Source: Macrolepiota albuminosa
Taxonomy: Eukaryota > Basidiomycota > Agaricomycetes > Agaricales > Agaricaceae
DNA: 64,000 nt
NCBI GenBank assembly: GCA_027475525.1
Contig: JAMWFC010000117.1
Span: 2,900,183 to 2,964,182, forward strand
Direction: 5' to 3'
Part shown: positions 1 to 8,909 of the stretch, piece after piece
Layout of the letters: the number at the start of each line of letters is the position of its first letter
Position numbering within the stretch: the stretch's first letter is position 1
Position numbers and translations under genes: made by a program
The notes under the pieces: model-generated
What the model was told of the DNA's origin: nothing
Database searches by the model: none
What the model saw: only the letters and a program-made list of their open reading frames with translations

Positions 1-908
1 TGGAGTGTTACCGCACCAAGAGCTTGCATTGGGCGCGCTAAAAGTGGTAAGAGGAGTCCCGGGCAGGTCCCAGAGAACGCGTCTGTGGAAAAAGGGTAAA
101 AAGTCGGTAACGGGTGTCGGCAAGTGTCAAGCGCTAAGGTAAAGCGCCTAAGGAAAATGCGGTAAGTGAACACGGCAATGTGAGCGGCAAGAGCACGATA
201 TGCTTAGCGAAATCTAAGCGTCGATAATGCCTGCCGTAGTTGCAAGGCGCGAGTATGTCGAGTGTTGGCAAGCGTCTGCAACTGCCGATGAGTTTTGACG
301 TTGCCGACCGTAGCGTAAATGAGCTCTTGAGCGTAAGGGAGACTAAAGAAAGGGGAATAGTGAACTCTGGTCTATTGTTCTGTGTTGTATGTACAAGTCG
401 GTAAGTAATATATATACTACAAGGAGTTCACCGTCGCCAGTGACCAACCATCGCCAAAGTGCGGTAAACTGGAAAATTTCATAGGGGTAGCTCCAATGGT
501 TTCCGATCCCTACCGTCCTTTGAGGACCCTTGGCGCCACCAGGCGGCAGATCGCGGTACTAAACCATCAATCCATCACCCTTCTGTCTGTCAGAACACCT
601 AAGCGACGTTGGGCGCCAAATCGAGACGGTAAGCGGTGTCAGACGCCAAGGTCAAACGCCAAGCTGTCCGTCAGTTTTTGATAGATCATCAAGCTTCTCG
701 CTAAGCGCTGTCGTCAGTGACTGATGCCATCTGTCAGTTGTCATTCTGTCTGCCGTCGGTGCTATCATTGATCGGATCTGCTTCTTGCTGTGCGCGGCCG
801 TCAAATATCGCCCAAATTGGATAATTTGCGCGCGCTAAGGTATTTTGAGTTGGTGCCGCATTGCTGTCGCCTGCCGTTGATGCGCTGATCCTGTATGGGG
901 TCCTATCA
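1..908 (-). repeat. 3' LTR of element 1 (left end outside window)
   Basis: This stretch is nearly the same as 48234-49134 and similar to 50676-51648. Full copies begin TGATGACGCCC on the plus strand and end GGGGTCCTATCA, so the LTR has TGAT...ATCA termini; here only the right terminus (ending at 908) is present. It is the 3' LTR because a polypurine tract on the minus strand lies immediately to its right and pol lies further right. Complete copies are about 940 bp. Because the accessory gene at 1078 points away from this LTR, antisense promoter activity from it is possible but not shown by the sequence. Confidence 0.9.
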
Positions 909-921
909 TCTCCCCCCAACT
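909..921 (-). other. Polypurine tract of element 1
   Basis: On the minus strand a G-run followed by AGA abuts the first base of the LTR (TGATAGG...). This is the position where plus-strand DNA synthesis is primed in LTR retrotransposons. It fixes the LTR boundary at 908/909 and shows that the region 909-4004, including the oppositely directed gene, is inside the element and not host DNA. Confidence 0.8.
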
Positions 922-1077
922 GAAAAATTGACTGTCCTCAGTCACCAAATAAGGCTACCGTTACCGCTTTTGTGACAGGTGGTCTGTGCGTTCTTGAGAT
1001 TTTGTTTATAGTCCTGGCGCGTGAGTTTGGACTTCGTTTCCTCTCCCCATCTTTTTCCTGGCGCTCCAATAAAAAAT

Positions 1078-3561
1078 ATGTCTTTCCATATTCCAACTCT
1101 GCCCCCCGTCCCATCTCAAGCTGCTCAAGAAGCCACATACACCTACATCGCCAAGGTGAACCGTTTCATTCGCCATATTGAGGGCGTTGGCGCCGAGGCG
1201 TCTCAAAACTTGGTGGTTGGCGTAATGAAGTTGCTGGAGCGATGGTATGAGGTGAGAGTTCTTGGCGTCGGGTGGGACCGCGAAATCGAGGTGCGGGAGT
1301 GGTGCCGCGCACGGTATGTTGACAATCGTGGCGCTGAGTGGTTAGCGCCTTTCTCCCATTTCGTAAGTTGCTTTTGTCACCTGCCGTTTTGTCACCTGCC
1401 GTGTCGCTTAGCTAATTGCTACCTAGGCGCCTCCCCCTGTCCCCACCATCGAGGATGAGCTGGAGGATATTCTCTCTGGCGCGTTGCCGATGACCGTACC
1501 TAGGCGCCTCCCCCTGTCCCCACCATCGAGGATGAGCTGGAGGATATTCTCTCTGGCGCGTTGCCGATGACCGTAAGCGCATCGGCAACCGAGTAAGTAG
1601 CTTCTGACCTTTCCTTCCCTAGCTATGGACTGAACTATCCCCTATGACCGTAAGCGCATCGGCAACCGAGTAAGTAGCTTCTGACCTTTCCTTCCCTAGC
1701 TATGGACTGAACTATCCCCTTGTAGCAAGCAAGAGGTACTAGAGCCCCTTGCTCGATTGCAGATCGAGCAAGAGCAGGAGGAGGCTGCCGCTGCCGCTGC
1801 TGCACACTCCTTGGCAGTGGCAAGGGCAGAGCTCGCCAAGGAGCAAAAGAAGGAGTCCGTTGCCGAGGGTTCCAGCAAGGGGTCTCGCGCCGGCAGTGTT
1901 CAGAGCCCCACACTGCCGGCAGGCACACAGGGTTCACCTTCAAAGCCTGGCAAGGCTTTGAAGAAAAAGGTGAGTTTCCTGGTGTTGGCGTCTCTCCTTA
2001 CCGACTGTGACTTTTGCTAGTCTCGCAAGGGGAAGGGCCCTCAATACGAGGTATGCCGTAGTGACTCTTTGCCGACTTTCTGCTGACTCTCCTCCAGCTC
2101 CCTAGCCAGACAACTTTTGACGACAAGGAGCTAAGGGGTCTGCTCTTGCCGCGCCGGGAGGACGTCGTTATGGATGAGGGTATTGAAGGAGGAGTGGAGT
2201 TGTCCGAGATGAAGAACAAGCGCACGGTTTCCCTGGCGACGCGCCAGGAGTTTAAGGATTCGCGTGGAGCGGTAAGTTACTTTAGTCTTTTCGCATGATT
2301 TGGTTCTCAAGCAAGTGTAGTGTGACAAATGCTGGGCCGATAACGACCCCGAAAGTTGCTGGTTCCCCACTGGCGCCCAACCATGTTACCGCTGCGGCAC
2401 TCTCAAACGTGCTTGTACGATCGACGGCGCCAAGAGTCGTGAGCGTGGTGGGGCGCCTGACCTTTTCGTGGAGAAGACCTTTTCCCGGGCGGTCTTGGTC
2501 AAGCGGGCTAGAGAATTTGTGGAGAGGGAATGTAGCGAGGTTGCCGCTGGGAGAGCGGCAAAGATCAGCAAGTCCTCCTTGGTGCTGCCGACGCGCCAAG
2601 GAGATGAATCGGAATCGGTCGGACAGCGCGGCGCTGGCGAGCGCCAAGAAAAGCGCAAGGCCTCCTCCCCAAGCAAGGGCAAGGGTAAGGCCAAGCGCGT
2701 ACGCATCGAGTCGCCCTCCCCCTCTCCAACTGCTGAGGACACGGAGATGAGGGAGCTTGGAGAAGCTCTTGCCGCCAGCCGCCTTCCTCCCGTTAGCGGT
2801 GAGGCTGGCCCCAGCCGCCTACTGTCCCCTCTCTCTTTGCCTGAAAACGCGCCTGCCGACGTGTCGACTTCTGGCGCCACAAGAGATGAAGGTGACGTTG
2901 CAATGGGAGAGCCCGCTGGCACGTCGGAGTTAGCCAGGGAGGAGGAGAGACGGGAAGGGTCGCCAAGCCGTGAGGAGGAAGAGGGCGGCAATGAGGATGC
3001 CGAGGGGGAGTTGGAGGAGACCTTGCGAGACGTTCCTGGCGAGTCCCAGGAGTTGCCGACGGTGGAGCCTGCTGCCCCCTGGATGAGCGAGGGCGACTTG
3101 GCGACGCAGCTCTGGATGAGCTCGAGTGGGCCTTCCTTGTGGACCCCCCAGCCTCAGCCAAGAGTCACTGGCGACTCGTACGAGTGGCTGGGGGAGGACT
3201 TGGTTTATCCTGTGGTGGCCCTGTACCCTCCTCAGGTTATCGAGCAGCTGGGAGCACGGGCGGCAAGTATGCGGGCGGTATTGAGTCGCGAGCACGAACG
3301 CGCTCGGCAACAAATCATGGCCTCGCGACTCAGGTACTCCAACCTCACCCGTAGTATGGAGACCCTCGAGGCGAACGCGCTCGGCAACAAATCATGGCCT
3401 CGCGACTCAGGTACTCCAACCTCACCCGTAGTATGGAGACCCTCGAGGAGTACCAAGCCGACTGTCATGAGGCGCTAGAATGGCAAGCCCTCAACCATGT
3501 TCAGGTTGGCGACCTCCTGCCTTTCGACGACTCCTTGCCGCTTTCCGATAGCGAAAACTGA
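1078..3561 (+). CDS. Spliced accessory gene carried antisense inside element 1 (Cys6 protein)
   Basis: Six exons can be read with GT...AG introns, all phase 0: 1078-1362, about 1504-1572, 1700-1969, 2021-2050, 2098-2271 and 2321-3561. The start is the ATG at 1078. Exon 6 opens with a cysteine motif C-x2-C-x8-C-x8-C-x2-C-x6-C, close in spacing to the fungal Zn2Cys6 binuclear cluster. Basic, Ser/Glu-rich low-complexity sequence follows, including RAKISK and GKGKAKR-like stretches, then a more ordered C-terminal part. An Ala/Glu-rich segment in exon 3 could form a coiled coil. 77-bp duplications at 1421, 1567 and 3295 disturb the frame; skipping the one at 3295 carries the reading frame to the TGA at 3559-3561. 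It is convergent with pol and lies between pol and the 3' LTR. I know of similar proteins only as unnamed Agaricomycete hypotheticals; function is unknown, and a nucleic-acid-binding role is inference. Confidence 0.75.
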
Positions 3562-4004
3562 CGGACCTTAGGGTAGATAGGCCGTCGTGTAAATAAATTT
3601 TTTTTTTTTTTTTTTGTCCCTTCCCGTACACATATATATATTTCTTGCCGCCCTCTTGCCGAGTGGAAGGATAAGTCCCGTAATCTGAGTTAGCGATGCA
3701 GCAGAGAGTCAAGACAGTAAAGCAAAGAGAAAGCAAGCGGCAAGTACTCTAAGGTAGGTTTTAGCAAAAACAATAGTATGTGAGGGACTTAGACAAATTT
3801 TGAAGAAAAGGGAAACGCTCAGTAGATCATCATAGCGAAAAACCCTTGGCGAGAGTTGCGCAAGGCGCTAAGTGTTGGCGATACGCTAGCGCTGCGACTT
3901 GACTATGTAAAGAAATGTCTGTTGAATATAGTATAGTAAGTCACGGCAAGAAAGATAAGTAAGGTAAGTAATAGAAAAATAAGAGCTTATCAGTATAGTC
4001 TTTT
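3562..4004. other. Spacer between the convergent accessory gene and pol
   Basis: No coding sequence. It holds the shared 3' flank of two convergent genes: a run of about 20 T at 3596-3616, a short TATATATA tract near 3634, and AG-rich DNA. Transcription terminators for either gene could lie here but none is recognisable. Confidence 0.5.
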
Positions 4005-7000
4005 CTAATCATTTTCTTCTTCTACAACTAGAGTCGGTAAGTCATCATCGTCCAATAATTCTGTTTCTTCAAGTTCTCGTAACTTGGCGGTGTCGATATC
4101 TAGCGCTTCCAGCGGCAAGTCGATTTGTTCCCTAGCGAGATACGGCAATAGGCAAAAAGCGGCAACGGGTCGATGCAGTACTGAGCCATCTAATTCACAG
4201 AGCACGTAAGCGCCTCCACGGTTACGAGAGATAACTACCAAAGGTCCCAGATAGCGCGGGCGCATTTTCTTATTGTATGAGGTTTCAATTTTGGAGTTGC
4301 GCATAAGCACTAGCGCTCCTCTCGGGAAGTTGTAATCTTTGATGGTAGCGCTATGCTCGGTTTCGAATCGCAGGGCTGCTTGGCGACGGGCGCTAAAGAC
4401 TACCTCGTGAAGTCGCTCCAAATCTTCTTTCCTTCGTTGGAGGTCAATAGCTCGTCTGGCGACAAGGTTGGTAGTCGCTAAGATACTGTTGGGTGCTGGC
4501 TGAAGATAAGTCGCTTCTATAATGTCGGCAGGGAGTAACGGATGGGTGCCAGTAGCCGCGTAATAGGGAGAACAACCCATGCGCTTACGAATGGTAACTC
4601 TTTCCGACCAAAATACTGAGTATGTCGCTTCACTCCAACGAGACTCGTCGCCATCGACCGCCTTGAAGAGCGCTTGCCGAACGTCAAAGTGTGGTCTCTC
4701 TACCAGGCCATTGGCGCGCTTGTTGTAGCCAGATACTCGAATGTGGTGAATGTTGTATTTCTTGGCGAGATATGTAAGTGCTTTGATAATTGGCACACCA
4801 TTATCCGTGACGATTTCTCTTAGCGCTCCCCAACGGCAAATGACGTCCTCAAATAGCCACTTGGCGACAGCGTCGGTATTTTCTCTTTGAAGCATTCGAA
4901 ATTCAGGCCAGTGGATTAGCGAGCAACGACCTTGAATGATGTACTTATAGCGACCAGACTTGGGCATATGCATAGTGTCGACGTAGATTTTGCTGAAGAG
5001 GGGAGCTGGCGTTGCAACGGTTGGCGGTATGAGCACTTGGCGTGTCTGCTGGATTTGGCAGAGGTGGCAAGTCCTGATGTACCAGGCGATGTCGGCACTA
5101 GCGTGTGGCCACCAGAAGCGTTCTAACAGAGAAGCTCGAGTAGCGTACAGACCTCTATGTCCTAGCTCGTCATGCATAGCGCGCAAGACTCGTAAGCGAC
5201 CTTCTGGCTTGATGATCAGCTTGTGAGCGCCATCTCGATTTCGTCGCCAAAGTCGGTTGTCGGTAAAGAAGAAGTGGGTAGCATATCGGATAAAGGTAGC
5301 GTATTGTTCGTCGGTAAGGTCTGGGGGTCGCTTAAGGTCTTGTATCCATTGCTCGACTACTAACAGGCGACTGTCTTCCGCCTTTGCCTTGGCGGATCGG
5401 GGAACGGCATCGTAGGTCAGGTTTTTGCTGTCTTCTCTTAGCGACTGGGGTTCCTGTACGACTTTTACTGGCGGCAAGTCTTGTCCAAGGATGCTTGCCG
5501 TATAGAAGGTGAGGGGTGCGCTAAAGGTCTCGGGGCGGTAAGGGACAATGGGATGTAGAAGGATGCTGGTAGGCTGTTGCCGTCGTAATAGGGGAATCGG
5601 CTGTTGTATAAGGTGCACGAAACCATGTAATCGGTCGATCCAGTCCTCGAAATCGCTATCAGCCTGTGGATCCACTGCCAGGTCGCCAGGCTGCCGAGGT
5701 CGCCTAGAGAGTCCATCTGGTCCATGGAAAGAGCTCTTGACATGTACCAGCTCAAAGTGGAACATGAGGATGGCGACTACCCACCGGTTCATGCTAGCGG
5801 ATGGCTGGATATCGGGATTCTGCAGCATGCCTTTGATGTACCTAGCGTCGACTTCAACAATAAGGTTGCGCACGCCAATCAAATACATCTTTAGCGACCG
5901 GAAGGTTTTGAAAAGCCCATAGAGCTCTAGCTTAGGCTGACTGTAGCGAGATTCTCGATTGTTTAGCGTAATAGACCCAAAGCGGTTGTAGCATCGCTGT
6001 TTCCGATTGTCGCTAAGGCATTGGCACAAGAAGTAGCCAACGGCAATGTACGAGGTGTCCACCGCCAAGATAACAGGGTCGGCAGAGGTATAATCGATGG
6101 GGACTAGGGGCTTGGCATCTCGTAAGGCTTTTACTAAGTCGCGTTGGGCAGTGACCTGTTCTGGCCCAAATTCGAAGGGCTCGTTGGCGCGGGTGAGTCG
6201 GTTAAGGGCGTGTGCGCGATGGGCAAAATTCTTTACGAATATCCTGAGAACGCCAACGGTACCAAGAAAGGCGCGTACTTCAGATAAGTCGCGGCAAGGG
6301 CCCCAGCACTCCAAGAGTGCTAAGCGAGACTCGTCGGGAACGCGTCCGTCGGGAGTGCAGATGTGACCAAGTATCTTGAACCTTGGCGCGCAAAGGAGGA
6401 GCTTATGGCCGCTAAAGGTACCACCGCTATACTTCATACGTTGGAGAACTCGATTGAGCAGCAAGAAAAACTCCCATAGCGCTAAGCGAATGTTGGGGTT
6501 CTCGGGATGGGTCGCCGGTAAGCCGTTTACGAGTCGCCAGTCTTTGGGGCCTTTGACGCCAACGTCATCAATGAAGCTAAGGACATGGTGCGGTATCTCG
6601 GGTTGGAGGATGAAAGTGATGTCGTCGTGGAATATGGGGACTGAGTTTGTCCAGCCCATCGGCAAGGTAACTAGGCGCAAGGCGCCAAACGGAGTTTGAA
6701 AAGTAGTGAGATCCCGGGAAGAGGGGTGTATCAGGCGTTCGTCGTAGCCAACATAGAGGTCAAGGGTGGCGCCACAAATGCGCCCGGCAAAGGACTCGGC
6801 AACGTGATCAGGGAAAGGCGGTATGCCAGAGTGTCGTATGGTGACTCTATTTAGTGGTTCAAGACTGTGGACTATGCGTAGATTGCCGTTCTTTTTGAGG
6901 ACACAGAACCAATGGGAGCGGTAAGAACTGTTGGAGGGCTCGTAGACTCCAGCCTTAATCTTGGTCCTAATGATTTGGCAGACTTCGGCTTCAATCCCAG

Positions 7001-7010
7001 GCGGTAACAG
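4005..7010 (-). CDS. pol: Element 1 pol: reverse transcriptase, RNase H, integrase
   Basis: An open frame of 1001 codons. Near its start comes an RT region with SGVYEPS-like and LDLYVGYD blocks; the catalytic motif is FIDD, preceded by the MGWTNS block. The RNase H domain follows, with an acidic residue in ILAVDTSY, Glu in KLELYG and Asp in VEVDARY. Integrase then shows an H-x4-H...C-x2-C zinc site, Asp in YVDTMH, Asp in VTDNG and Glu in NGLVERP, with a GPY/F-like module near RYLGPL. There is no chromodomain; the C terminus is acidic. The frame continues without interruption from the upstream ORF 7014-7754 except for one TGA at 7011-7013. Apart from that stop all catalytic residues look intact, so the copy is probably young. 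Confidence 0.9.
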   Translation of the reverse strand: MLPPGIEAEVCQIIRTKIKAGVYEPSNSSYRSHWFCVLKKNGNLRIVHSLEPLNRVTIRHSGIPPFPDHVAESFAGRICGATLDLYVGYDERLIHPSSRDLTTFQTPFGALRLVTLPMGWTNSVPIFHDDITFILQPEIPHHVLSFIDDVGVKGPKDWRLVNGLPATHPENPNIRLALWEFFLLLNRVLQRMKYSGGTFSGHKLLLCAPRFKILGHICTPDGRVPDESRLALLECWGPCRDLSEVRAFLGTVGVLRIFVKNFAHRAHALNRLTRANEPFEFGPEQVTAQRDLVKALRDAKPLVPIDYTSADPVILAVDTSYIAVGYFLCQCLSDNRKQRCYNRFGSITLNNRESRYSQPKLELYGLFKTFRSLKMYLIGVRNLIVEVDARYIKGMLQNPDIQPSASMNRWVVAILMFHFELVHVKSSFHGPDGLSRRPRQPGDLAVDPQADSDFEDWIDRLHGFVHLIQQPIPLLRRQQPTSILLHPIVPYRPETFSAPLTFYTASILGQDLPPVKVVQEPQSLREDSKNLTYDAVPRSAKAKAEDSRLLVVEQWIQDLKRPPDLTDEQYATFIRYATHFFFTDNRLWRRNRDGAHKLIIKPEGRLRVLRAMHDELGHRGLYATRASLLERFWWPHASADIAWYIRTCHLCQIQQTRQVLIPPTVATPAPLFSKIYVDTMHMPKSGRYKYIIQGRCSLIHWPEFRMLQRENTDAVAKWLFEDVICRWGALREIVTDNGVPIIKALTYLAKKYNIHHIRVSGYNKRANGLVERPHFDVRQALFKAVDGDESRWSEATYSVFWSERVTIRKRMGCSPYYAATGTHPLLPADIIEATYLQPAPNSILATTNLVARRAIDLQRRKEDLERLHEVVFSARRQAALRFETEHSATIKDYNFPRGALVLMRNSKIETSYNKKMRPRYLGPLVVISRNRGGAYVLCELDGSVLHRPVAAFCLLPYLAREQIDLPLEALDIDTAKLRELEETELLDDDDLPTLVVEEEND

Positions 7011-7754
7011 TCAGTTGTGCTCAGTCCACGGCACGTGAGGAATGGTCGGGATGACGACAGGCGGGAAGAAATCTGTACGTAGACTACCGCGTTCTGAGTC
7101 CTCCCAAGCAAAGGCTTTATCCTGCTTAGCGACAAGGTCAGTAAGGACATTTAACTCATCTTTGGTCAAAAATCCTGTGTCGTGCTCCTTAGTGAATTGT
7201 TGTTGGCGTTCCTTGGTAAAACGTCCCGTGGGCTGAAAAGGTGGCGGATTCGGTAATAAGATTGGCATGTCGGCAAGCGGATCGCCAATGATCTGTCGCT
7301 CAATTCTAAACGTCTCGGGAGAGTGCGTAGCGACGGGTTTTGTTTTAAGCGCAACTGGCTTATATTTCTTTTTGACTTGAACCCCTTTCCTTTTAGGAGC
7401 GTTAGCCTGGTTATAAACAGAGGTGGAAAGGGGAACTGTAGCCTGAGGAGCGGCAAGTCCAAGAACGGCAGGAGACGAGGCTCCGGGAAGCGTAGTGAGA
7501 TAGGTGTCGGTAGACGCAATATTCTGAAAAGATTCTGAAGCGGTAAGGTACAAGTAGGCAAGAGAAGAGTCTGTAATGTTTTGATTTTTCTGGGAAGGCT
7601 CTGCGTCGGTAGCGGGAAAAGTAGTTAAAACATCTTGGTCAAGAAAAGCAGTAGACATAACGGTTACAAGACCAGTTGAATGGTCATATTCCAGCGTTAG
7701 CGCCACATCTCCGTGATCATTGCCAATCACCTCCTCGATGGTCTGTGAAAACAC
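7011..7754 (-). CDS. Element 1 pol N-terminal segment, ended by a TGA in the pol frame
   Basis: This segment is in the same frame as the RT-integrase ORF and runs straight into it; the two are parted only by the TGA at 7011-7013. It has a Thr/Pro/Lys-rich linker, then a stretch beginning FTKERQQQF that leads into the start of RT (VPWTEHN just before the stop, then LLPPGIEAEV after it). The base after the stop is C. Either the stop is a point mutation (for instance TGG to TGA) or it is read through. Its 5' end overlaps the protease ORF by 28 nt in the -1 frame. I saw no canonical X-XXY-YYZ slippery heptamer in the overlap. Confidence 0.7.
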   Translation of the reverse strand: MFSQTIEEVIGNDHGDVALTLEYDHSTGLVTVMSTAFLDQDVLTTFPATDAEPSQKNQNITDSSLAYLYLTASESFQNIASTDTYLTTLPGASSPAVLGLAAPQATVPLSTSVYNQANAPKRKGVQVKKKYKPVALKTKPVATHSPETFRIERQIIGDPLADMPILLPNPPPFQPTGRFTKERQQQFTKEHDTGFLTKDELNVLTDLVAKQDKAFAWEDSERGSLRTDFFPPVVIPTIPHVPWTEHN

Positions 7755-8809
7755 TGGTAGGGTCGTTCGTTGGCGTGTTGGTCGGTAAACTCTGGCGGCT
7801 TAGCGAGGGCGCCTTTTCGTTGTCCCCTCGGGAACGTTGGCACCGTTCGTCGGATTCCGGAATTAGGGTCGCTAATTGTGAGGGTTGTTTCCTCGTCGGT
7901 AACTGTCTTGACGACTGATCGCGCCAAGACGTCGAAGGGTCTGCCGAGAAGTAAGTCGTAAGCCGGGGAGCGTAAGATGTGTATCTGAAGATAAAAAGTG
8001 ATGTTGCCAAGGGTGCAGGGCACATTCTTGGCGAGGCCGAGGGATCTATCCACGGTACCGTTAGCGCTCTGCATGTTTAGTATAACCGTAGGGTCGTAAA
8101 TGAGGCCTAGATCGTTAGCGACTTCTGCTGCCATAGAAATAATCTGAGACCCGCTATCCACGATTGCCTCTACTTCGTGCTTGTTGTCTACGGTTAGCGC
8201 TACCGAGCGGATAGCGTGTGATTCTTGAGCAACGGTAAGAATTGCTGGGTCCTCTCCATGGTCCACAGACCTAAGGTAAGTCTCTACTGGGTCCACAGAG
8301 GTGGCGTTAGCGATGGAGTTGGCAAGAGGCTCATCAGTGTCGGGAGAGTCGATGGTAACAGAAAAACCAGGAAGCGCGTCGTCGAGTTCATCAACCTCGG
8401 CAACGGCTGTCGCCAAGGGTCGTCGGGGAGTGACTGCCGTTTTGACCTGGTTGCGAACGTCGGGAGCAATACTACAAAGTTCTTCTACTGACAAGGTGAC
8501 GGCGGTTTTCATGATACGGTTAAAAACGTGGTTAGATTTCTCTATGTCGAAAATTGGCGCAGTAGGTCGGTAGCCACCCTCAGGACGTTTCTTGGGAGCG
8601 GCAAAGTTTCGTTGTGCGGGAGCGTGATAACGGTCAGGAATCCCTGAATAGGGATGGAGAGGCGGCAAAGGCGGTTCAGGAACGGTAGCGGACGACGATG
8701 GTTCTGGATTAGTGGCTGGCGGAGCGGCAGGAGGTGCGGTAGGAGCAGGTGTCGGTAACTTGCTAGCGGGAGGCATTGGCTTATATCCTTTAAGAGGCTG
8801 TTTCGGCTG
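7727..8809 (-). CDS. Element 1 Gag C-terminal part and retropepsin (5' end in gap)
   Basis: Reading from the gap, a Pro/Ala-rich linker is followed by a conserved block (RPEGGYRPTAPIFDI), then IMKTAVTLSVEELCSIAPDV. The aspartic protease has active site DSGS (in EAIVDSGSQI) and flap-like and ILGRPFDVL-type closing blocks. It would mature the polyprotein. The block IMKTAVT...LDD occurs again at 49135-49271. An open frame can be followed rightward across the N run into 8910-9187, but that part is ATG15 DNA, so the true ORF is truncated at the gap. Confidence 0.85.
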   Translation of the reverse strand, partial: QPKQPLKGYKPMPPASKLPTPAPTAPPAAPPATNPEPSSSATVPEPPLPPLHPYSGIPDRYHAPAQRNFAAPKKRPEGGYRPTAPIFDIEKSNHVFNRIMKTAVTLSVEELCSIAPDVRNQVKTAVTPRRPLATAVAEVDELDDALPGFSVTIDSPDTDEPLANSIANATSVDPVETYLRSVDHGEDPAILTVAQESHAIRSVALTVDNKHEVEAIVDSGSQIISMAAEVANDLGLIYDPTVILNMQSANGTVDRSLGLAKNVPCTLGNITFYLQIHILRSPAYDLLLGRPFDVLARSVVKTVTDEETTLTISDPNSGIRRTVPTFPRGQRKGALAKPPEFTDQHANERPYQCFHRPSRR

Positions 8810-8909
8810 NNNNNNNNNNNNNNNNNNNNNNNNNNNNNNNNNNNNNNNNNNNNNNNNNNNNNNNNNNNNNNNNNNNNNNNNNNNNNNNNNNNNNNNNNNN
8901 NNNNNNNNN
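8810..8909. other. Assembly gap (100 N)
   Basis: A run of exactly 100 N, the usual placeholder for a gap of unknown size. To the left is retroelement internal sequence, to the right the penultimate recognised part of ATG15. The gap hides gag and the 5' LTR of element 1 and the 3' exons of ATG15, or a misjoin. Confidence 0.95.

Larger units (their letters stand above)
1..8809 (-). mobile_element. Element 1: Ty3-type LTR retrotransposon, 5' end lost in gap
   Basis: The element reads on the minus strand: protease (7727-8809), pol (4005-7754), a plus-strand accessory gene (1078-3561), a polypurine tract (from 909) and the 3' LTR (1-908). Order and motifs (retropepsin DSG, RT FIDD, RNase H, HHCC integrase with D,D,E) are those of Ty3-type elements. 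The left end of the LTR lies outside the window by about 40 bp, judged from the full LTR copies at 48191 and 50634. Gag and the 5' LTR fall in or beyond the run of N at 8810-8909. The element sits against the 3' end of ATG15 across that gap, so its true insertion point is unknown. Confidence 0.9.
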
